NCBI GenBank assembly: GCA_030765455.1
Contig: JAVCCM010000050.1
Location: 1 to 61,426, forward strand
Direction of reading: 5' to 3'
DNA from: Candidatus Electryonea clarkiae
Lineage (GTDB): Bacteria; Electryoneota; Electryoneia; Electryoneales; Electryoneaceae
DNA length: 61,426 nt
The notes beneath the pieces were generated by a model, which was given only the letters and a program-made list of their open reading frames with translations, did no database searches and was not told the DNA's origin. The stretch's first letter is position 1. Each line of letters begins with the position of its first letter. Below are positions 1 to 8,068 of the stretch, one piece after another. The position numbers and the translations under genes are program-made.

Positions 1-123
1 TATGTTTTGCTACAGTATTACTGCCAAGAACAGAAAAACATGGTTTATGCAAAATAACCAAGAAGATTTAATAAGTCTGAAAGCGCATATTTGCCTGAAA
101 AATACTTTTTCAGGAGACCCTAA

Positions 124-1440
124 TTAATCCCACTTTTCTTTACATTCAATTCCAAGTTCGGCAAGTTCATCAAGAATGGGATTATAAAGTTCAGGTAATA
201 CTGGAATATGAACTCCCGGTAATTTAAATTTACCATCAAGAACCAGGCGGGCGCCAACACCAGCGGGTAATCCAACTGTACGTGACATTGACGAATCTCC
301 ACCCGGTATTCCGTAATCAATTAATGTTGATGTAATTTCACGTATCCGGTTATCAGGATATCGTGCCTCAAATTGGTGAACGAGAACAATCATATCTTTT
401 TCATTTTCAGAGTATGCCATTCGTTTAGACATAAGTTCAGACATGACATCCAGAATTGAACCCTTACTAATTGGCACTGCTTCATCTGAAAGTAATCCTA
501 ACCATTCATACCTGTTGATGATATCGGAAGTTTTAGGTATGCTTAAGAACTCTGCCAGCTGAATTCGCAGGTCATCTTTATTCACGTCGCCAGGTAACAG
601 TGAGCAAGTAAGATCTGACAATGATTTACCAGTCCAATCGACGACTTCTTCATTCAATATTCCTAATTTGGCAGCAGTTTCGAGGGTTCGGCACCATCCA
701 TCGTACCTCAAAGTGCATCTAAACATGGTAGGAATACCCTCAAGACCATAGATATCCTTGTAGGTCAGCGAATCACGATTTGGATATGCCTCAAGTGTTC
801 CAATAGGAGGTACATCCAGGTTCCAGAAATGGCTGAACAATGATTCAGCCGGGACATAAATCTGTTCACCATCTTTTCTGTAATGAGCAGCGTTTTTTCC
901 AGCAAGCAGCATTGAACGGGGACTCCAGGAAATTTTATAACCCCAGGGATTGTCATTGTCATCCGGCGATGGCAATCCACCACAAAAAGATTTAAAACTG
1001 GTAATTTCACCATTCTCTGCCCTAACAGCATCGATAACCCGCATAGCCGACATGTGATCCAAACCGGGATCTACCCCGATTTCATTGAGAAGTACTACAC
1101 CTGCCGATTTGGCTGATGCATCAAGACTTCTCATTTCATCGCTGACATAAGAAGCCGTTACCATGTTTGTACCGGTTTCGATACAGACTTCAGCAACTTT
1201 TACATGATATTCAGCGGGGAGGAGGCTGACTGCGAGATCAACCTCAGCAATCATTTTTTTCAATTTTATCCGGTCACTGACATCAAGAGTAACAGCAACG
1301 CCATTCTTGTATCCTTCTATTATGGATTGTGCCTGGGGTAATGCAATGTCGGCAACTGTAACATGTATGTCATGATCTAACAGGTAATGAACCAGGGGAC
1401 GCGCTACCATTCCAGCGCCTATAACCAGAACACTTTTCAT
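124..1440 (-). CDS. saccharopine dehydrogenase (LYS9-type, glutamate-forming)
   Basis: Predicted 438-residue cytoplasmic NAD(P)-dependent dehydrogenase of the saccharopine dehydrogenase/reductase family, which interconverts saccharopine with glutamate and 2-aminoadipate semialdehyde in lysine metabolism. The N-terminus is a Rossmann fold beginning MKSVLVIGAGMVARPLVHYL with the GxGxxxxP dinucleotide loop. The stretches LLNEIGVDPGLDHMSA (about 120-135) and GGLPSPDDNDNPWGYKISWS (about 155-174) match the substrate-domain signature of fungal LYS9 and the animal LKR/SDH enzyme rather than carboxynorspermidine synthase. Length fits a stand-alone LYS9-type enzyme. It is the last minus-strand gene at the window edge and is separated from the next gene by about 280 bases containing a terminator, so it is probably transcribed alone. 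The family call is firm; the direction (lysine degradation or synthesis) cannot be told from this window. Confidence 0.88.
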   Translation of the reverse strand: MKSVLVIGAGMVARPLVHYLLDHDIHVTVADIALPQAQSIIEGYKNGVAVTLDVSDRIKLKKMIAEVDLAVSLLPAEYHVKVAEVCIETGTNMVTASYVSDEMRSLDASAKSAGVVLLNEIGVDPGLDHMSAMRVIDAVRAENGEITSFKSFCGGLPSPDDNDNPWGYKISWSPRSMLLAGKNAAHYRKDGEQIYVPAESLFSHFWNLDVPPIGTLEAYPNRDSLTYKDIYGLEGIPTMFRCTLRYDGWCRTLETAAKLGILNEEVVDWTGKSLSDLTCSLLPGDVNKDDLRIQLAEFLSIPKTSDIINRYEWLGLLSDEAVPISKGSILDVMSELMSKRMAYSENEKDMIVLVHQFEARYPDNRIREITSTLIDYGIPGGDSSMSRTVGLPAGVGARLVLDGKFKLPGVHIPVLPELYNPILDELAELGIECKEKWD

Positions 1441-1483
1441 GTGGTTAAAGTCCTATCTAAATTAAGCATGATGGATTCAGTGT

Positions 1484-1513
1484 AAAAAAATAGCGTCGCA
1501 TTATCTGCGACGC
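1484..1513 (-). terminator. intrinsic terminator after the lipoprotein-like gene
   Basis: A perfect 8-bp stem (GCGTCGCA at 1493-1500, TGCGACGC at 1506-1513) with a 5-base loop is followed on the minus strand by seven Ts (the A-run at 1484-1490). It lies 210 bases past the end of the gene at 1724-2284 and would end the radical SAM/partner transcript before the saccharopine dehydrogenase gene. Confidence 0.75.
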
Positions 1514-1723
1514 CCATGAATTTCAAGATCAAAATCTCCTGCTTACCAAGGGATTGCAACGTCTGACAAAAATAAGTCAAAGTGTTGCAAAAGAAAATAC
1601 CTTTGTTTACAGGAAATGAGAGTTCATAATATCAAATACTGCCTGGATTCTCGAAACACATCTTATAGAATCTCGTTAATCCGGTTAATTTTTTTAGTTA
1701 TTTATTAATTTTGTGATTGTTTA

Positions 1724-2284
1724 CTAAATTATCCCCTGTTCACGCAGTTGGTCGATAAAATCCTGGATAAGACTTGACAGGTGACTTTCACCATCTTCAG
1801 TTACATGCCGAACCAATTTTATATAAGGACCTTCGTTTCCGAGGGCTTGTTCAATCTCAAATGCTAATGAATCTGGAATTTCCTCTTCCGGATCGTAGTA
1901 TTCTTCGTCTGAATTTATTACCCAGCCATCATAAGCATATTCATAGCCTATTTTCAGTGAGTCATTAAAACCATCAAGATTTAATTGTGCTGAATCTATA
2001 TTTCCGTGCGAGAAATACAGCAAGATGTCTTGAGTCATTTGAATATCATTTTCAGCGAAAACTTTTTCAACAATGTCCCTTGCATCAGTTTCTGTCATTG
2101 ATTTTTGAACTGCAGGAACACCTCCAGTTTGATCATATTTACATCCCTGCAATGCTACAATTCCGGCGCTAGTCAGGACAGTTGCCGACATTAATCTGCC
2201 AGCCAATCCGGGAGGTTTCTTAAGATACACTCCCTGTGGATATTTGGGAACCATGTAATTTTTTACTTTTTTAATCCGCAGCAT
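1724..2284 (-). CDS. lipoprotein-like partner of the adjacent radical SAM enzyme, uncharacterised
   Basis: I do not recognise a family. The start chosen is the ATG at 2284, which has a strong GGAGG ribosome-binding site five bases upstream; it gives 186 residues and overlaps the end of the radical SAM gene by 14 bases, so the two are translationally coupled. The N-terminus is basic (LRIKKVKNYMVPKYPQG), followed by KKPPGLAGRLMSATVLTSAG and a hydrophobic segment ending ALQGC. This resembles a lipobox, although Q at -2 is unusual. The rest is acidic and soluble, with a glycine/proline patch after the Cys (TGGVPAV) and a D/E/Y-rich segment around residues 135-150. Coupling to a SPASM enzyme makes it a candidate substrate or scaffold for that enzyme, but no repeated Cys, Ser or Gly core is evident. 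An ordinary lipoprotein is the alternative. Confidence 0.65.
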   Translation of the reverse strand: MLRIKKVKNYMVPKYPQGVYLKKPPGLAGRLMSATVLTSAGIVALQGCKYDQTGGVPAVQKSMTETDARDIVEKVFAENDIQMTQDILLYFSHGNIDSAQLNLDGFNDSLKIGYEYAYDGWVINSDEEYYDPEEEIPDSLAFEIEQALGNEGPYIKLVRHVTEDGESHLSSLIQDFIDQLREQGII

Positions 2285-3443
2285 TCGATCCTCCATCAGC
2301 AAGCAGGCAATCTTCAATGTATGAAGAAAATGGAAATATCTTCTGGTAAAATTTTCTCTTGAACAGGCTGCTGTTTCTCTTCCATAAACGATTTGCAAGA
2401 CGGTCAGCGATGGGCATCAGCATACGTTCATGTTCACATATTATCGGTGGAACTTGATCAACATTGCCCGTAGCCTGCCAGTTTACACATCCGCAAAAAT
2501 TCGCACATCTGCCATCCAATGCGCACCCTTTACAACTCTGCTTTTCTCTATAATTATCTTCAATATAACTAATTCGCCGGTCATTGTCGAATCCGCTAAA
2601 CACATCACCAATGGAATTGTCTTTCCATTTTGCCCTGTCTTCACCGATAAACTGAACACAGGGATATAACCTGCCTGAAGGGGCTACGGCAATATGGGTA
2701 TTTGCTATGTCGCAAAGATCACCCTTCTGATACGGTTTCTGTGCCCATGTCCTGATTCTCTCGTCAAAAGGTCCGTAATGTATCTTTTTCCCATCCATCA
2801 GCTTATGATAATAGTACTCCGCCAATATGGTATATTGTTCCTTCAGCGTCTTCAGATGCTCTTTTTTCCAGTCAGCAGAATAATCGAGAGTCTGGAGTAC
2901 ATATCGAAATCCTTCGGCAAACAGGCTTTTCGCTCCTGCCGACACATGATTTACTGTTTCAGGCGTTATGACCGAAACTGCCATCGTATATGGATTGAAT
3001 TCGAAAATATCATCCAGGTTATCCATAATTGTATCATACGAACCACGATTGTTGGCAAACTTTCTTTGAGAATCATGCTGCTTCCGGTTACCGTCGATAC
3101 TTAATGCAAAATAAATTCTGTGTTCCCGGAAGAAGGATAGAACTTTCTTGGTCAGTAATGTCCCGTTGGTGCTGAGCCTGAAATTGAAATATCGACCATA
3201 TTTGTCGCGGCTGTACCGGGCAATATTGCATAAAAGCTTGAATTCGAGTAATGGCTCGCCACCGAGGAAAGTAATATTACACTGTTTTTCGGAATGTTCA
3301 TGCAGGAAATCGATAGCCTGTTGTGCAGTCTCCAACGTCATCGGCAGGTTTTTCTTCTCACCGGTATAACAATAAGCGCAGCGTAAATTGCAGTTTTGTG
3401 TCAGGAAGAGCGCGGCAGATTGTATGGGTGCAGGAGTGATCAT
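2271..3443 (-). CDS. radical SAM/SPASM domain enzyme, candidate peptide or protein maturase
   Basis: A 390-residue radical SAM enzyme. The [4Fe-4S]-SAM motif CNLRCAYCY (CX3CX2C) lies near residues 17-25, followed by the GGEPLL motif near 61-66 that contacts SAM. The C-terminal third carries SPASM cysteines that bind auxiliary clusters: CDIANTHIAVAPSGRLYPC, then CKGCALDGRCANFCGC, then a later CEHE. This layout is that of anaerobic sulfatase-maturating enzymes and RiPP maturases, which modify side chains of peptides or proteins in the cytoplasm. No sulfatase is encoded nearby. The downstream gene overlaps this one and is the obvious candidate partner. The ATG at 3443 has only a weak ribosome-binding site. 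Family is certain; substrate is inferred from context only. Confidence 0.9.
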   Translation of the reverse strand: MITPAPIQSAALFLTQNCNLRCAYCYTGEKKNLPMTLETAQQAIDFLHEHSEKQCNITFLGGEPLLEFKLLCNIARYSRDKYGRYFNFRLSTNGTLLTKKVLSFFREHRIYFALSIDGNRKQHDSQRKFANNRGSYDTIMDNLDDIFEFNPYTMAVSVITPETVNHVSAGAKSLFAEGFRYVLQTLDYSADWKKEHLKTLKEQYTILAEYYYHKLMDGKKIHYGPFDERIRTWAQKPYQKGDLCDIANTHIAVAPSGRLYPCVQFIGEDRAKWKDNSIGDVFSGFDNDRRISYIEDNYREKQSCKGCALDGRCANFCGCVNWQATGNVDQVPPIICEHERMLMPIADRLANRLWKRNSSLFKRKFYQKIFPFSSYIEDCLLADGGSNAAD

Positions 3444-3716
3444 TTTGATTCCGGGTTGTCAGTCTCAGTCAGCAAGTTGCATAAAGATATACATTCAAAT
3501 TTGAGGCAAGCAACATATATCGGCAATAATGCAAAAAATATCAGGATAATGCATGATCTATTTTGTACTCAAATAGCTGCCCGGCTCGTTATTCACAATA
3601 ATTGCTCTATCAATGATATATCAGGGTTGATTCGACCATAGTGAAAATTTACCTTAGCGGCTCAATATTGTTGATTATGTTTAAGTATAATATTACAATT
3701 TGTTACTCATAAACAC

Positions 3717-3791
3717 GGCGCGTTCGTTCAGCGGTCAGGACGCCGGCCTCTCACGCCGGTAACACGGGTTCGATTCCCGTACGCGCTACCA
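3717..3791 (+). tRNA. tRNA-Glu (anticodon CTC)
   Basis: A complete cloverleaf can be folded. The acceptor stem is GGCGCGT (3717-3723) with ACGCGCT (3781-3787), including one terminal G-U pair. The anticodon stem is CCGGC/GCCGG around a loop with CTC at the anticodon position. The T arm is ACGGG/CCCGT with loop TTCGATT, and an encoded CCA follows the discriminator A (3789-3791). It is convergent with the secreted-protein gene downstream. No integrase or duplicated 3' end was seen nearby, so nothing suggests use as an integration site. Confidence 0.95.
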
Positions 3792-3861
3792 TAGAAGTAG
3801 GCACGGGTCTCCGAACCGGGCAAACATCTATTTGACGCCTCACAACTTGCTCTGTAGTCTT

Positions 3862-5823
3862 TCACTTTATAAGAATTATTCTTTTAGTTGCATTGCCGGA
3901 AGAAGAGGTTAGTCGAACGAAAAACACCCCAGAACAAATTTGAATACCCTCACCACTTCTTCCATCCCATTGAGTTCTATATACTCCTTCACGAAGAAAA
4001 TCACGGTGTAATCTGGACACATGTCTTCCGTTAATATCATATACATTCATCTCAACCATACTGGCTTCCGGGACAATAAAGGGTATTGTTATAGCATTGT
4101 TAAATGGGTTGGGATAGGGCGGAATTATCTCGATCAATAATGGTAACCCATCATTCTTAAAAATCTTTTCAACGTTGGTGATTCCGTTTATTTCTATGGT
4201 ATCAACCGGAACGAGTGGGTCGTTTGTTTCTAAAACAAGAATTCCGGAATAACTATCATGTGTTGTGAACTGACTCAAATAGAGCGACAACCGAGTTGAA
4301 TCTCCCGGATCAATAGTACGGTCGAAGTATGCAAATGGATTGTGCCTGTCAGGTTCATTGTCCAACCATTCAATACTCGATATTTCAATTTCCAGATCTT
4401 CAATCCCTTGATTTGAGATTGTGTTAACAATCTGATAGCTTTGTGACATATCGCGAGGTACAACTTCAAATTCGATAAAGCCAGGTGAGATTAAATATTC
4501 GGAACTCCATGGACGAATCCAAATGGTATCGACGGGTAAATTGGGTGCATTGCTTTCAATAACCACCATACCTGTTACAAGGTCGCCCTGCCTGAAACTT
4601 TCTTCAGTCAGATTGAGCCTGACAAATCCGGTATCACCGGGTATAATTAGAGAATCTATGGCGAAATGATAGTATCCAACGGGCTGAGGACCAGTCCAAA
4701 TCACTTCGGTTATTTCTATTTCCAGGGAGTCGTTCCCCAGGTTAAAAATGGTGTCAACACTGGTATCAAAACGAAGATCATAAGTATCAACATAAATTCT
4801 GCCTGGAGTATTCACCAGGACAGGATAATCGTCAATGTAATATGTATAAAGACTATCTCCAGTGTTTATAAATACATAATCGCTTTCCATTGTGAGAGTT
4901 GAGATTGTCCTATCTTCAGGAAGCAGATAATGGCCAAATTCAAAAATTGAATCTAAGTCGGCACAATTGAGAAGGATAAATTCGTCCGCTGTGTAAATGC
5001 ATGTTGTGTCGCCTTTTATTTCAATCTTGGCATTCATTATTTCGGTTTGATATTCAGTAAGAAATGATGGCTCAAGAGGATGGTCGTCAAGTTCATATAT
5101 TTTGAGAAATCCGGAATCTGCACTTGTAATGAAAATATTGTCATCATTGATTTCGAACCATTCGTAACCTGCTGAGTCTGGCAAGGATCCTTCATAGAAG
5201 GGGGCATCATGATCACTAATATCAATAATATCTATTTCATTCCCCCTGGTAAGTGTAAAAACAAATTCATCATATATTTTTACTTTTTCAGGCTGGTATC
5301 CATGTTCGAGAGTACTTAGAAGTTGCATAGAATGAGGATCTGATATATCAATAAGGGCTATTCGAGCATTATCTACATCGTCATAAGAATAACCATAAAC
5401 ACATGCTAGACCGTTGGAGACATCAACCAATTTATTGAATTCTCCATCAAAGGGATTTAATGTGTCTATTAATACTGGGTTTTCAGGGTCTGAGATATCT
5501 TCTGCACGCAACATATGAGCAGTGGTCCAATACAATATATCTTCGTTTAAAACAAGATCATAACATCCATTGTAATAATTACGACCACCGACAATTTCTG
5601 GCGTTTCAGGCTGTGAAATATCGACAAAGTTTAAATGGATATCATGTAAAGCGAAGAGTATTTCTGAAGAGGTGATCATCTTCCTGTTGCCGGGACATGA
5701 CTGCAAATCTCCAATCAAACGTACCCCAAGTGAATCCTGCGAAATTCCGGAAACAGGAAAACAAAGCCATAAAAATAATAGTGGAATAAATGGTTTTTGT
5801 ATATTCTGCCGTCGTAAGCTCAA
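3862..5823 (-). CDS. secreted propeller/choice-of-anchor protein with T9SS sorting domain
   Basis: A 653-residue extracellular protein of unknown role. It has an N-terminal signal peptide (hydrophobic FIPLLFLWLCFPVSG). About 300 residues of LVIVD-like repeats follow, containing units such as FVDISQPETPEIVG, IALIDISDPHSMQL and IDIIDISDHDAPF that probably form a beta-propeller. Two Ig-like choice-of-anchor segments follow (LEIEITEVIW; LEIEISSIEW, each with an ESNAP or ETNDP strand). The C-terminus is a T9SS-type domain from about residue 570 (YPNPFNNAITIPF) ending RIILIK. The start is a TTG at 5823 with AGGA eight bases upstream; no in-frame ATG lies nearby. The related gene upstream ends 36 bases away, so the two probably share a transcript. 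The two are clear paralogues with the same module order. Confidence 0.85.
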   Translation of the reverse strand: MSLRRQNIQKPFIPLLFLWLCFPVSGISQDSLGVRLIGDLQSCPGNRKMITSSEILFALHDIHLNFVDISQPETPEIVGGRNYYNGCYDLVLNEDILYWTTAHMLRAEDISDPENPVLIDTLNPFDGEFNKLVDVSNGLACVYGYSYDDVDNARIALIDISDPHSMQLLSTLEHGYQPEKVKIYDEFVFTLTRGNEIDIIDISDHDAPFYEGSLPDSAGYEWFEINDDNIFITSADSGFLKIYELDDHPLEPSFLTEYQTEIMNAKIEIKGDTTCIYTADEFILLNCADLDSIFEFGHYLLPEDRTISTLTMESDYVFINTGDSLYTYYIDDYPVLVNTPGRIYVDTYDLRFDTSVDTIFNLGNDSLEIEITEVIWTGPQPVGYYHFAIDSLIIPGDTGFVRLNLTEESFRQGDLVTGMVVIESNAPNLPVDTIWIRPWSSEYLISPGFIEFEVVPRDMSQSYQIVNTISNQGIEDLEIEISSIEWLDNEPDRHNPFAYFDRTIDPGDSTRLSLYLSQFTTHDSYSGILVLETNDPLVPVDTIEINGITNVEKIFKNDGLPLLIEIIPPYPNPFNNAITIPFIVPEASMVEMNVYDINGRHVSRLHRDFLREGVYRTQWDGRSGEGIQICSGVFFVRLTSSSGNATKRIILIK

Positions 5824-5859
5824 AATGGTTGTCCTAATCTGTAAAAATATTAAACCTAT

Positions 5860-7842
5860 TTACTTGACTAAAGTAATTCTACGTGAAGAATAACCTTTAC
5901 TGTATTCAATTCTTACGATATAACTGCCGGAAGTGGCAATAGCGCCAACGTGCGTTTGACCGCTCCAGAACTCAAGATGTCTTCCCGGGTTTGTAATTCC
6001 TCGCCGCAGGAGATAAATCTCCCTTCCAAGGATGTCGAATATCTTAAGTGTAATATTTTCAGAGTGCTTTAGTTGAAAGGGTATTGTGATACTCATATTA
6101 AAAGGGTTAGGGTAGGGTGATTCAAATACAAAATCAGACGGTAATTCATCCTTATTTTGTACATCAATCCCATTATAACGTCCAACTCCGTAAAGTTCAA
6201 TTGTAGAAACAGGCGTCATGGGATCATTAGTAAAAACTCTGATAATTCCCAAATAATCAGTCGGTTCACCTGGATCGCCCTCAAGGAAATATAGCGAAAT
6301 ATCAGTTGATTGACCCGGTTCAAGCAGTGTGTCATATTCTGCAACCACTAAAGGCAAATCAGCAGATTCTTCTGAATGCTCAATTTCGCTAAATTCAAGT
6401 CTTAGTGTTTCACTGCCGGCATTATATATTGTATTTGAATAACAACGATGCATTTCATTTCCATATCCTTCCCATATGTAGTATTGAAATTCAATATATC
6501 CAGGATAGCTTGTATAAACAGGACCATAAGGATTTATCCAGACAGTATCGCTTAGTCCATGTGGAATATTTGAGTTGAGTAATATATATCCTGAAACCAG
6601 TGCATCCGGTTCAAATGCATTTGGTGAAATATTGAGATTCAATACGCCGAATTCACCAGGGGGGATCAGATTTGTAATAAATGGTTCACAGTTGTCAGGC
6701 GATGGCTCATGTGTATCCCACATTACGTTCTCAATTTCAATTTCGAGATCTTGTGTCCCGACATTATAAAGTGTATCAATCGTTTGGAATAAGGTATCGC
6801 CGGTTGACATGAGGTAAATTCTTCCCGGTGATTGTGAGAGGAGAGGAAACGAACCGTGGTGAAGTATATATATACTATTCTCATAATCATTAGCAGGATC
6901 ATAACCGGCTATAAATAGCAAACTATCATGAAGAACAGGTTTTTTGTTATCCCAACGATACAGTGGTGTGTAATAATGTCCTGATTCTGATATCTCGTCT
7001 GGAATAGATATATCGTAAAAGTGAATATTTCTATTGTCATTTAAGCATGCGGTACCATTTGATACGGCAATACTGTTCGGCTCCCAGTCTGATTCAAATT
7101 CACCAAGAAAATCGGGATCGGAGGGATCTTCTAAAATATCATAGATCCGAATATTTTCTGGCTCATTACAAACCATATATAGTTTGTCATTTGAGATATC
7201 AAATGAATGAATTGTTCTATTATCATCAAATTCAGTTGCCAGGAATGGGTTGTCTATATCCGATATGTCAATAATATTAATTATTCTATCTGTATCGAAG
7301 ATGTAAACATAATCATCGTAGATTTGCATCCTTCTCCAATTATGTCTTGTATTGAATTCAGTTGACGATATGCTTTGTATTGAATCAGGATTTGAGATGT
7401 CTAAAATCTCAAGCACCGCATGGTTGCCAAGTGAACCGGAAATGCAAGCAATATCACCCGAAACGTCTAATAATGAAGCGTAATTGATATTATTACCGAC
7501 GTTATAATATCCTGAACTATCTGGAGAAGTTGGGTCGGTAATATCAAACGACAATAAGCGAGATCTTTGAAGGATAAGAAAAGTCTGATTTTGTATAGTG
7601 GCTTGATGAATGGTTATATCCAATTCATAGACAATATCAGGATTCAGGGGATCAGATACATCCACTACAATCACACCGTTATAATGAAATATGAAAAGAT
7701 AATCTTCCTGATAAAATATTTCCCGTGCATCATCAACAGGAAATGAGCTGATTAAACGGACATCGAGGCTGTCTTGCGCGCAAAGCGGCACTATACTGAT
7801 ACATAGTATCAGGAGAGATAAAAGAGGTTTCATGTAATTCAT
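5860..7842 (-). CDS. secreted propeller/choice-of-anchor protein with T9SS sorting domain (paralogue)
   Basis: A 660-residue secreted protein with the same architecture as its downstream neighbour. The signal peptide is MKPLLSLLILCISIVPLCA. LVIVD-like propeller repeats follow (VVDVSDPLNPDIVY, LEILDISNPDSIQ, INIIDISDIDNPF), then two Ig-like segments (LEIEIENVMW; LRLEFSEIEH followed by VFTNDPMTPV). The T9SS-type C-terminal domain starts near residue 577 (YPNPFNMSITIPFQL) and ends RRITLVK. I chose the ATG at 7842 because GGGG lies six bases upstream; a TTG at 7854 and an ATG at 7833 are alternatives. It is probably the first gene of a two-gene unit. Secretion and surface location are inferred from the family; the ligand is unknown. 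Confidence 0.85.
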   Translation of the reverse strand: MNYMKPLLSLLILCISIVPLCAQDSLDVRLISSFPVDDAREIFYQEDYLFIFHYNGVIVVDVSDPLNPDIVYELDITIHQATIQNQTFLILQRSRLLSFDITDPTSPDSSGYYNVGNNINYASLLDVSGDIACISGSLGNHAVLEILDISNPDSIQSISSTEFNTRHNWRRMQIYDDYVYIFDTDRIINIIDISDIDNPFLATEFDDNRTIHSFDISNDKLYMVCNEPENIRIYDILEDPSDPDFLGEFESDWEPNSIAVSNGTACLNDNRNIHFYDISIPDEISESGHYYTPLYRWDNKKPVLHDSLLFIAGYDPANDYENSIYILHHGSFPLLSQSPGRIYLMSTGDTLFQTIDTLYNVGTQDLEIEIENVMWDTHEPSPDNCEPFITNLIPPGEFGVLNLNISPNAFEPDALVSGYILLNSNIPHGLSDTVWINPYGPVYTSYPGYIEFQYYIWEGYGNEMHRCYSNTIYNAGSETLRLEFSEIEHSEESADLPLVVAEYDTLLEPGQSTDISLYFLEGDPGEPTDYLGIIRVFTNDPMTPVSTIELYGVGRYNGIDVQNKDELPSDFVFESPYPNPFNMSITIPFQLKHSENITLKIFDILGREIYLLRRGITNPGRHLEFWSGQTHVGAIATSGSYIVRIEYSKGYSSRRITLVK

Positions 7843-8068
7843 TGGCTTCCCCAATCAATACAATTGGACTATTGACATATGATGAGCAAACTATATACCA
7901 GATATGATGAATATGTTATCTTCTTATTATTTGTTGATAATATGAAATTAAGCTCATGGTGAATTGAAATATATGAAGAGGGAGCTGCGAATAGTATTCA
8001 CACGCACATGCACAGATTCCACACACCTGCTTTTATATAATGCAAATGAAATAGTACTACATGAGTGA

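Noticed and set aside
3717..3791. tRNA-Glu as attachment site of a genomic island
   Set aside because: No integrase and no duplicated tRNA 3' end nearby; flanking genes look like the rest of the chromosome.
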